Shown here piece by piece: positions 57,192 to 64,000 of a stretch of DNA of 64,000 nt (position 1 is its first letter; every line of letters begins with the position of its first letter). The position numbers were made by a program, and so were the translations under genes. This DNA is from Taylorella asinigenitalis ATCC 700933 (GTDB lineage: Bacteria; Pseudomonadota; Gammaproteobacteria; Burkholderiales; Burkholderiaceae_B), in assembly GCF_000687755.1 (NCBI RefSeq), contig NZ_JHXN01000007.1, positions 1-64,000 on the forward strand. Direction: 5' to 3'. The notes beneath the pieces are model-generated. The model did no database searches. It saw nothing but the letters and a program-made list of their open reading frames with translations, and had not been told where the DNA came from.

Positions 57192-58616
57192 ATGTCATTA
57201 TTAGAAGATTTAGTTGCATTAGTTGGAAGTGAGCATGTACTCACTGGAGAAGAAGCAAGCCCTTATCTTACAGATTGGCGTAATCGTTACTCAGGTAGGT
57301 GCTTAGCTGTTGTTAAACCAGCTGATACCGAAGAGTTGGCGGAAGTCGTTAAACTTTGTCAGCAGGCGGATGCCCCTATGGTTCCACAGGGCGGAAATAC
57401 TGGATTGTGTGGTGGTGCGACCCCTTCAAATAAGGGAGATGCCGTTATCATTCTTCTATCCCGCATGAATAAGGTTCTTGATGTTGATACAGCAAATGAC
57501 ACGATGACTGTTCAGGCTGGTTGTATTCTTCAAGATGTTCAAGATGCGGCAGATAAAGCTGGCAGATTGTTTCCACTAAGCTTGGGAGCGGAAGGCAGTT
57601 GTACTATAGGCGGTAATCTTGCTACAAATGCTGGTGGTACTCAGGTTCTTCGTTACGGGAATGCACGTGATCTCTGTCTTGGACTTGAGGTCGTTACGGC
57701 TGAGGGTGATATCGTTAATACCTTGAAATCTTTACGTAAAGATAATACTGGTTATGATTTACGTAATCTTTTTATTGGTAGCGAAGGTACTTTAGGGATT
57801 ATTACAGCAGCTACATTAAAACTATTTCCAAAACCAGCTGCGGTTACTACTGCTTTCTTGGCTTTAGAGGGGTTTGAGCAGGCGATTAAAGTTCTAAATC
57901 GCTCTAAACGTCAGTTTGATGCTTCGTTGACAGGATTTGAATTGATTTCTGATTACTGTTTATCGATTGTTCAAAAGCATTTATCGCATATTAGAATTCC
58001 ATTCCCAGTAGATACTGCTCCATGGTATGTTTTGATGGAGATATCAGATTCTGAAGGTGAAGAGCATGCTCGCGAGATGTTTGAACGTGTAATCGGCGAA
58101 GCATTTGAAAATAATGAAATTTTAGATGCGGTAATTGCTGAGTCTATCCAACAGAGTAATGAACTTTGGCATCTACGTGAGGCGGTGCCATTGGCAGAGG
58201 CAGAAGTAGGAAAAGCTATTAAAAACGATATCTCTATTCCTGTATCTAAAATGGATGAATTCGTTCGAATCACAAATACGAAGCTTCAGGAATTTATGCC
58301 AGGTATTCAGATGAGTGTGTTTGGTCATTTAGGTGACGGCAATCTCCACTATAATGTATGTCCACCTGATGATGAAAGAAAAGCAGATTTTCTTACTCAT
58401 CAAGATGAGATTTTTAAAATCGTGTTTGATTCTGTGCATGAGTTTGATGGCTCTATATCAGCCGAACATGGTATTGGGCAACTTAAAAGGGACATATTGC
58501 CAGAGTATAAGGATGAAAATGCTATGTGGATCATGCGTAAAATCAAACGTGCACTTGATCCTAATTCATTGCTTAATCCAGGCAAAGTCATAAGCAGTGT
58601 TGAAATTAATCCATAA
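57192..58616 (+). CDS. FAD-binding oxidase, GlcD/D-2-hydroxyacid dehydrogenase family
   Basis: 474 residues. The FAD_binding_4 domain has VPQGGNTGLCGGA and LGAEGSCTIGGNLATNAGG; GLEVVTAEGDIV and LFIGSEGTLGIITAATLKLFPKP follow. The FAD-oxidase C-terminal domain ends with FGHLGDGNLHYNVCPPDD and SISAEHGIGQLKR. The likely substrate is D-lactate, glycolate or D-2-hydroxyglutarate; the sequence does not decide. The next gene starts inside its last 20 bases. Confidence 0.9.
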   Translation: MSLLEDLVALVGSEHVLTGEEASPYLTDWRNRYSGRCLAVVKPADTEELAEVVKLCQQADAPMVPQGGNTGLCGGATPSNKGDAVIILLSRMNKVLDVDTANDTMTVQAGCILQDVQDAADKAGRLFPLSLGAEGSCTIGGNLATNAGGTQVLRYGNARDLCLGLEVVTAEGDIVNTLKSLRKDNTGYDLRNLFIGSEGTLGIITAATLKLFPKPAAVTTAFLALEGFEQAIKVLNRSKRQFDASLTGFELISDYCLSIVQKHLSHIRIPFPVDTAPWYVLMEISDSEGEEHAREMFERVIGEAFENNEILDAVIAESIQQSNELWHLREAVPLAEAEVGKAIKNDISIPVSKMDEFVRITNTKLQEFMPGIQMSVFGHLGDGNLHYNVCPPDDERKADFLTHQDEIFKIVFDSVHEFDGSISAEHGIGQLKRDILPEYKDENAMWIMRKIKRALDPNSLLNPGKVISSVEINP

Positions 58617-60474
58617 AATATTTCTAGGACTTTTACTTACATCAAGCACTTACATAATTAGTGCAGCAGCGGTGGGTACAAACATACCCACCGATTCTAA
58701 CTCTACAAATAATAAAACTAATCAAGTTCTACAAAAACTATTAGACCATTCAAAAAACACTGAAAAACTTTTTAATAGCAAATCAAATGCTGTGAATCCT
58801 GAAGAGGCCTATGAGGTCATGTTGATTGAGATGTCCCTTATAGATCAGGATTACAAGGAATTTGTCCGACTAGTTGCAAGATTCACGAAGCAGCATCGAG
58901 TTTTTCCTGAATATATAAGACTAGCCATTCTTTCTATTCCAGCTACGCATATGACTGAGGAGATTCTTGAGCCCGCTCGAGAGTTATATGCACTTGACCC
59001 TGATTCAAAGCCACTTCAAAGTTTGATGGCATTATTGTTTGCGGCTTCTGGAAGATATGAAGAACTAGAATTGATATTAGATAAAAATTTCACAGTAGAG
59101 GTTTTAACAAATAAGGATAGGGAAAAAGTAGATGAAACAGTAAAACAACTTGCAGCTGTTTTAATTCTTATGCCTGAACCCTCAAAAGCACTTGAGTATT
59201 TCGAAAAATATTCAAAGGGCGTGAATCCGAATAATCTAGTTTATCTTCAACAACTTGCCCAATTTTCTCTGTCAGCGAAAAACTATTCCAATGCATGGGA
59301 TGCGGCTAGCAGATATTATGATTTGAATCCCAACAAAGTCGAGGGGATAGACCTTATCTATGCATTTTTAGGTGTAGAAGAATATAGACAAAATGCTTTT
59401 GAAATTATCAAAGCTTTCAACGTTAGGGCTACTAAACCAATTTATGAGAGTTCCGAATTTGCCATGCTTTTGCATTCGGCTGTTGAGACACGGGCACTTT
59501 CTCATGAATATATAGATTGGTTAAGAAAGTCCTATCCTGATGCAATCCAGTTTATTTTGGTTGAAGCCATGATGGCGTATATTGAAGTAAATGATGCGAA
59601 GGCATTAAAGCTGGTAGAGGAATTCTATAGCATTGCCAACAAAAGGCTAGAGATGGATCCAAACGATAGGCCATCTTTGCTACTAATGTCGCGTGCAAAC
59701 CTAATTAAGCTTGATGTTTTGATACGCGAGCCTATTAAGGATTATAAGGAAATCCTGCGTCTCTTGGCCCTTGTGCCTGAAGATGAGATGGATTTTAAAT
59801 ATTTGATATCCAAGTCTGAGGCCCTAATGCAGACATGGAGGGTGCCAGAGGGCATTGCCTTATTGCAAGATACGATTACTCGTTATCCTGATTTGACGCA
59901 GCCGGCCGTATCATATGGGGTGCGGACATTGATTGATGTGGGCCGCTCCCATATGGCCCTTGATTTAGTTAAGCCTTATTATTATGCAAACCCAAAATCT
60001 GGTACTTACAGCGAGCTTATGGCATGGGCTTATCAAGCAAGTGGAGATATCAAGAAAGCGGAAGAGGTGTATAGATTTTGTTTGCGACATAATCCTGATG
60101 AGGTGTCTTGCTTAAATGGGCTTGGATACATGTTCGCAGATTTAAATTTTAATCTTGATGAAGCCTTGGATTTGCTGCGCACGGCCCATTCTCTGGACCC
60201 GAGCAGCCCATATGTGAAGGATAGTTTAGGCTGGGTATACCATAAATTGGGTATGACGGATATGGCTTTGCTTTATATTCAGGCTTCATACAATGAAGAG
60301 CCGATGGCAGAGACGGCTGCTCATTTGGTAGAAATTTATTATGGCATGGGCGATGTGCGTAGGGCGAAGCAATATGCCCGAGAAGGGCTTAAACTCTATC
60401 AATTTACAGAGTACCTGCAAAATACACTTCGTAAACTAAAAATTGATTTAAATGAAGATAAGAAAATTAAATAA
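58597..60474 (+). CDS. Tetratricopeptide repeat protein upstream of lolB
   Basis: 625 residues from GTG 58597. A Sec-type signal (FLGLLLTSSTYIISAAA) precedes TPR helical repeats along the whole length; the clearest lie near the C-terminus (GTYSELMAWAYQASGDIKKAEEVYRF, DSLGWVYHKLGMTDMALLYI). It probably acts as a periplasmic or outer-membrane scaffold. A TPR protein just upstream of lolB-ispE is a common betaproteobacterial layout. It overlaps its neighbours by 20 and 23 bases. Confidence 0.85.
   Translation: MLKLIHKIFLGLLLTSSTYIISAAAVGTNIPTDSNSTNNKTNQVLQKLLDHSKNTEKLFNSKSNAVNPEEAYEVMLIEMSLIDQDYKEFVRLVARFTKQHRVFPEYIRLAILSIPATHMTEEILEPARELYALDPDSKPLQSLMALLFAASGRYEELELILDKNFTVEVLTNKDREKVDETVKQLAAVLILMPEPSKALEYFEKYSKGVNPNNLVYLQQLAQFSLSAKNYSNAWDAASRYYDLNPNKVEGIDLIYAFLGVEEYRQNAFEIIKAFNVRATKPIYESSEFAMLLHSAVETRALSHEYIDWLRKSYPDAIQFILVEAMMAYIEVNDAKALKLVEEFYSIANKRLEMDPNDRPSLLLMSRANLIKLDVLIREPIKDYKEILRLLALVPEDEMDFKYLISKSEALMQTWRVPEGIALLQDTITRYPDLTQPAVSYGVRTLIDVGRSHMALDLVKPYYYANPKSGTYSELMAWAYQASGDIKKAEEVYRFCLRHNPDEVSCLNGLGYMFADLNFNLDEALDLLRTAHSLDPSSPYVKDSLGWVYHKLGMTDMALLYIQASYNEEPMAETAAHLVEIYYGMGDVRRAKQYAREGLKLYQFTEYLQNTLRKLKIDLNEDKKIK
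59630..59638 (+). repeat. Exact copy of GCATTGCCA
   Basis: Inside the TPR protein gene, sense strand, in the frame Ser-Ile-Ala. Confidence 0.9.
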
Positions 60475-61087
60475 AATTTTGGTCTGTGGGTGCGTGGCAC
60501 TTTTGGCCGCTTGTAGTACTGTTGAGGGCCCTACTTCAGTTAACAATGCTCCCGTCCCTCCTCCACTACCTTCGACAGGTGCGGCGGATGTTGCGGGTGC
60601 TGCGGATGCTTTGGGCTCAAAAATTGTGCGACATGGCAAATTCGCATTGAACACATATGATACAAGGGACGAAAAATATATCGATTCGCTTAGCGGAAAC
60701 TTCGACTGGATAGATGAAGGGGGAGCTTTGGTATTAGCATTGTCGGCGACCACAGGCCAGACCATTGCCACCATAAAAGCGAATGATACGGGGGCGGTCC
60801 TAAATGATGCTAAGGGCAATGTATATACGGCACCTACTGCGGATGAGCTTGTATACAGTGTTGTGGGGCAAAGGATGCCTGTAAGTGATATTAGAAATTG
60901 GATTCGAGGTAAGGCTTCGGATACGGCCACTTCTATAAAACGCGATTCAAGCGGTCGCATAAGCGAATTTCGTCAATCGGATTGGGTCGTGCAATTATTT
61001 GACTATGATGCTATAGGGCCTAAGCGCGTTTATCTTATGCAAGATAAGGATGCGGTTGTTACTAAGGTACGAATTTTTGCTAGGTAG
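60452..61087 (+). CDS. lolB: Outer-membrane lipoprotein LolB
   Basis: 211 residues. The lipobox LLAAC puts the lipid on Cys21. LolB takes lipoproteins from LolA and inserts them in the outer membrane. HGKFALNTYDTRDEKYIDSLSGNFDW-like (residues 60-85) and LVYSVVGQRMPVSDIRNWIRG match the family. It overlaps the TPR gene by 23 bases and precedes ispE by six. Confidence 0.88.
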   Translation: MKIRKLNKILVCGCVALLAACSTVEGPTSVNNAPVPPPLPSTGAADVAGAADALGSKIVRHGKFALNTYDTRDEKYIDSLSGNFDWIDEGGALVLALSATTGQTIATIKANDTGAVLNDAKGNVYTAPTADELVYSVVGQRMPVSDIRNWIRGKASDTATSIKRDSSGRISEFRQSDWVVQLFDYDAIGPKRVYLMQDKDAVVTKVRIFAR

Positions 61088-61093
61088 TGAGGG

Positions 61094-62023
61094 ATGCGTA
61101 TTTTAAAAGTACCAGCTCCTGCGAAATTAAATCTTTTTTTGCATCTTACTGGCAGACGTCCCGACGGATATCATAATCTGCAGTCAGCTTTTGTATTAAT
61201 TAATCTCTGTGATGAACTTGTGTTTGAACTTATCGAAGAGGATGAAGTTCGAATTGAGATTTTGGACAAAAGAGCTGGTGCGAGTTTTCTAAATCAAAAG
61301 ATTGATATACCAGATAATCAAAATCTAGTTTTTAGGGCGGCCACAAAACTTAAGGAAATGGCTAAGTTGCGAGGGGTTGAGATATCTGGTGTTATGATTC
61401 GAGTTGAAAAGCAAATTCCACTTGGAGCAGGGCTTGGTGGCGGATCGAGCGATTGTGCAAGTACATTGATGGCTTTAAATAAGTTATGGAATTTAGAGCT
61501 TAGTTGTGAAGAACTTATGCAAATAGGTTTAAGCTTAGGTGCGGATGTCCCATTTTTTATTGGAGGAAAGTCGGCCTTGGTTGAAGGCATAGGTGATATT
61601 CTTAAACCATTTCACTTGAATCCATTGTGGTTTGTTTTAATTAATCCAGGCTTTAGCATATCAACGCCCCAAGTTTTTACTCACCCTAAGTTAAATCGAA
61701 ACTTTAGAGTTATGGATTCTGATGCCCTTGAAAAAGCAAGAGCTGAAATTAATGCAGGACGATTTTATGGTTCTAATTATTTGGAATCAGCTGCATTTGA
61801 AATTAGGCCAGAACTAGCTAATTTTTTGGATTTTGCAAAGCCTCTTCAATTGCGTATGTCTGGTTCGGGCTCAAGTATTTTTAGTATGCATGTTAGTTCT
61901 GATGATGCTGAAACTGCGTATGCTGATTTGTTAGCTAAATTAGAGGAACAGAAGGACATTCGATCATATGAATGTGGTGTATACAAAAGCTATGAGAAGC
62001 ACCCTATCTTTGATGTTATATAA
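61094..62023 (+). CDS. ispE: 4-diphosphocytidyl-2-C-methyl-D-erythritol kinase
   Basis: 309 residues of the GHMP kinase family in the MEP isoprenoid pathway. The opening PAPAKLNLFLHLTGRRPDGYHNL, the glycine-rich ATP site KQIPLGAGLGGGSSDCASTL and the C-terminal RMSGSGSSIFSMH are the three GHMP motifs. It lies in the conserved order lolB-ispE-tRNA-Gln-prs. Confidence 0.96.
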   Translation: MRILKVPAPAKLNLFLHLTGRRPDGYHNLQSAFVLINLCDELVFELIEEDEVRIEILDKRAGASFLNQKIDIPDNQNLVFRAATKLKEMAKLRGVEISGVMIRVEKQIPLGAGLGGGSSDCASTLMALNKLWNLELSCEELMQIGLSLGADVPFFIGGKSALVEGIGDILKPFHLNPLWFVLINPGFSISTPQVFTHPKLNRNFRVMDSDALEKARAEINAGRFYGSNYLESAAFEIRPELANFLDFAKPLQLRMSGSGSSIFSMHVSSDDAETAYADLLAKLEEQKDIRSYECGVYKSYEKHPIFDVI

Positions 62024-62252
62024 GTGGTGGTGTCTTCAGTTTTGATCGGAGGAAATTTTTTTTAAAAAAAAGAGGTGGGAAATTTTTGTCAAAAGTGGCG
62101 GAATATTTCTTTATAAATAAACGGTTTTTTCGGATTGTTGTAAAATAGCTATCGAATTTGCTGTTAATTTAAAAGAAAGTGTCAATTTAATTGGAAATTC
62201 TCAGTGAATTTTTTAAAATAATTTTCTTTATTGCATAATAAATTGCATTTGT

Positions 62253-62329
62253 TGGGGCGTCGCCAAGCTGGTTAAGGCACCGGATTTTGATTCCGGCATG
62301 CGAAGGTTCGAATCCTTCCGCCCCAGCCA
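62253..62329 (+). tRNA. tRNA-Gln, anticodon TTG
   Basis: 77 bases with encoded CCA. The acceptor strand TGGGGCG pairs with CGCCCCA, the anticodon stem CCGGA/TCCGG holds TTTTGAT with anticodon TTG, and the T loop is GGTTCGAATCC. It sits between ispE and prs, where betaproteobacteria commonly carry it. The gap upstream (62024-62252) is AT-rich and shows only an extended -10-like TGTTGTAAAAT near 62136. Confidence 0.96.
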
Positions 62330-62367
62330 TTGTCTAATTAGACTCTTTCACATGTGGCTTACTTATC

Positions 62368-63321
62368 ATGGCTCATAACAATTTCATGATCTTCACTGGC
62401 ACGGCTAATCCACGTCTTGCTATTGATGTCGCAAATCACCTAAACATGTCTCTAGGGAAGATGACTGTGGGACGTTTCTCCGATGGTGAAGTTATGGTTG
62501 AAATTCTTGAGCATGTTCGTGGTCGTGATGTCTTTGTTCTTCAACCTACATGTGCACCTACAAACGATAATCTTATGGAGATTATGGTTATGGTTGATGC
62601 TCTTAGAAGGGCTTCAGTAGGCAGTATCACAGCAGCAATTCCTTATTTCGGATATGCTCGTCAGGACCGCAGACCGAGATCCGCACGCGTTGCCATCACA
62701 GCAAAAGTAGTAGCAAATATGCTTCAGTCTGTAGGCGTGGATAGAGTTTTAACTATGGACTTACATGCAGATCAAATCCAAGGATTCTTCGATATTCCTG
62801 TGGATAATATTTATGCTAGTCCTGTTATCGTGGCCGATATATTGCGTCGCGATCTTAAGAATTTAGTTGCGGTATCACCTGATGTGGGTGGTGTTGTTAG
62901 AGCTAGGGCCTTGGCTAAGCAGCTTGAAGCGGAGCTTGCGATTATCGATAAACGTCGCCCGAAAGCGAACGTTTCTGAAGTGATGAATATTATAGGTGAT
63001 GTAGATGGTCGCACTTGTATCATCATTGATGATATGGTGGATACGGCTGGTACTCTTTGTAAGGCTGCACAAGCTCTGAAAGAAAGAGGGGCTTCTACGG
63101 TGTACGCTTATTGTACGCATCCTGTATTGTCGGGTGCTGCCGTTGAGAGGGTTACTGAATCTGTTATTGATGAATTAGTAGTTACAGATACTATTCCACT
63201 TTCACCTGAGGCTACTGCTTGCGAAAAAATTCGCCAGCTTTCAACAGCCGCTTTACTTGGAGAAACTATTTCGCGTATTTCTTCTGCGGAATCTGTAAGC
63301 TCCATGTTTGCCGAATATTAG
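62368..63321 (+). CDS. prs: Ribose-phosphate pyrophosphokinase
   Basis: 317 residues. Prs makes PRPP for nucleotides, histidine and tryptophan. [15 protein letters not shown] and the flexible-loop region are intact, [18 protein letters not shown] is the pyrophosphate/Mg region, and [18 protein letters not shown] is the PRPP-binding signature. It follows tRNA-Gln by 38 bases and is ended by a hairpin before rplY. Confidence 0.97.
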   Translation: MAHNNFMIFTGTANPRLAIDVANHLNMSLGKMTVGRFSDGEVMVEILEHVRGRDVFVLQPTCAPTNDNLMEIMVMVDALRRASVGSITAAIPYFGYARQDRRPRSARVAITAKVVANMLQSVGVDRVLTMDLHADQIQGFFDIPVDNIYASPVIVADILRRDLKNLVAVSPDVGGVVRARALAKQLEAELAIIDKRRPKANVSEVMNIIGDVDGRTCIIIDDMVDTAGTLCKAAQALKERGASTVYAYCTHPVLSGAAVERVTESVIDELVVTDTIPLSPEATACEKIRQLSTAALLGETISRISSAESVSSMFAEY

Positions 63322-63360
63322 ATTTTGAATTTTTCCTGCTGGTCGCGGCAGGGATTAGTG

Positions 63361-63382
63361 GGGTGATATCACCCTTTTTTTT
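63361..63382 (+). terminator. Terminator or leader hairpin between prs and rplY
   Basis: GGGTGAT/ATCACCC (63361-63374) is a perfect 14-base palindrome followed by eight T. A second stem, CCTGC (63336-63340) with GCAGG (63348-63352), precedes it. It ends prs transcripts or serves as an rplY leader structure. Confidence 0.7.
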
Positions 63383-63405
63383 AACCTTAAAAATTGGAGT
63401 TATCC

Positions 63406-64000
63406 ATGAAATTTTCAGCTAAAGCACGTAGCGTACAGGGATCGAGTGCGAGCCGCCGCCTGCGCCGTGAAGGTCGCCTTCCAGGCATCGTTTACGGTGG
63501 AAAAGGGGAGCCTTTAAATATCGACCTTGACCACAATGAAATTTTCCACGCATTACGTAAACAAGAATTCCACTCTTCACTTTTAGAGATGGATTTAGAT
63601 GGTAAAACTGAAACTGTTTTACTTCGTGCTGTTCAATGGCACCCATACAGACCGCAAGTTTTGCATATTGACTTCCTACGTATTGAGCGTGGTCAGCCAA
63701 TCACTACAAAAATCCCTCTTCACTTTATTAACGATGAAAATTCCCCTGCAGTTAAATTGCATGGAAATCTTATTTCTAAAATCGTTACTGAAATTGAAGT
63801 TACTTGTTTACCTAAAGATTTACCAAGTGAAATCGTGGTTGATCTTGGTGAACTTGAAGCGGATAGTGTTATTCACTTGAGTAGCATTAAAGCTCCTGAA
63901 GGTGTAGAGTTTGTGGCTCATGGACATGAGGAGGATTTGGTTCTTGCTTCTGCTTCAACTCCTCGTGCAGTTACTGAGTCTGCAGATCCAGTTGAAGGAC
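63406..64000 (+). CDS. rplY: 50S ribosomal protein L25/general stress protein Ctc (partial)
   Basis: 198 codons up to the window edge, no stop reached. MKFSAKARSVQGSSASRRLR, GRLPGIVYGGKGEPLNIDL and VLRAVQWHPYRPQVLHIDFLRI-like (residues 70-91) identify the 5S rRNA-binding L25 domain; a second beta domain (after residue 95) makes it the long Ctc/TL5 form. The ribosome site TTGGAG lies six bases before the ATG. The end is outside the window. Confidence 0.95.
   Translation, partial: MKFSAKARSVQGSSASRRLRREGRLPGIVYGGKGEPLNIDLDHNEIFHALRKQEFHSSLLEMDLDGKTETVLLRAVQWHPYRPQVLHIDFLRIERGQPITTKIPLHFINDENSPAVKLHGNLISKIVTEIEVTCLPKDLPSEIVVDLGELEADSVIHLSSIKAPEGVEFVAHGHEEDLVLASASTPRAVTESADPVEG

Noticed and set aside
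1-64000. CRISPR arrays, insertion sequences, prophage or integrase genes
   Set aside because: No regularly spaced repeats, transposase, terminal inverted repeats or phage genes are visible anywhere.
1-64000. Known uptake signals of Neisseriaceae or Pasteurellaceae
   Set aside because: GCCGTCTGAA and AAGTGCGGT are not over-represented; the enriched word is GCATTGCCA.

Overview
The window looks like chromosome of a small-genome, low-GC betaproteobacterium. The best guess is a Taylorella-like member of the Alcaligenaceae. The clues are the 23S end and 5S rRNA, which resemble the Bordetella type, the order lolB-ispE-tRNA-Gln-prs-rplY, the AT-rich codon use and the many gene overlaps of 1-20 bases. 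This assignment rests on recognition, not on a database search.

Layout. 1-390: end of an rRNA operon (23S 3' end, 5S, terminator). 443-9160: a lipoprotein gene followed by a giant autotransporter adhesin. 9195-13655: biotin operon bioA-bioF-bioG-bioC-bioD; bioB lies apart at 25.8 kb. 13.7-17.6 kb: zinc alcohol dehydrogenase, then a foreign-looking DUF3289/DUF943 pair, a GDT1-type cation transporter and a broken small gene. 17.7-25.7 kb: queF, ttcA, folB, a flavoprotein reductase, cardiolipin synthase, an amino-acid ABC importer without its ATPase, and a DUF1275 protein. 25.8-32.4 kb: bioB, a universal stress protein, two tandem dnaQ paralogues behind fabI, an unlisted 57-aa gene with strong signals, purU, a BamE-like lipoprotein, tRNA-Leu, ampD. 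32.4-47.3 kb: a CcsA/HemX-like protein, ffh, kbp, trmB, metG, mrp, tamA-tamB, dcd and a flavoprotein gene broken by a frameshift. 47.3-64 kb: a MetE-C-like protein, gcvT-gcvH-gcvP-thyA-folA with a nucleotide-sugar dehydrogenase behind them, a phosphomannomutase, an FAD-linked oxidase, a TPR protein, lolB, ispE, tRNA-Gln, prs and the start of rplY.

How the genes work together: one-carbon and folate metabolism (gcvTHP, thyA, folA, folB, purU), biotin synthesis, outer-membrane biogenesis (tamA/tamB, lolB, a BamE-like protein) and tRNA modification or charging (queF, ttcA, trmB, metG) dominate. There is no prophage, insertion sequence or CRISPR array.

The most striking signal is not a gene. The 9-mer GCATTGCCA occurs 30 times by hand count on the two strands, against well under one expected by chance. 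It appears in several reading frames, on both strands and once between genes, with dozens of one-mismatch relatives. It behaves like a DNA uptake sequence and matches neither the Neisseria nor the Pasteurellaceae signal known to me.
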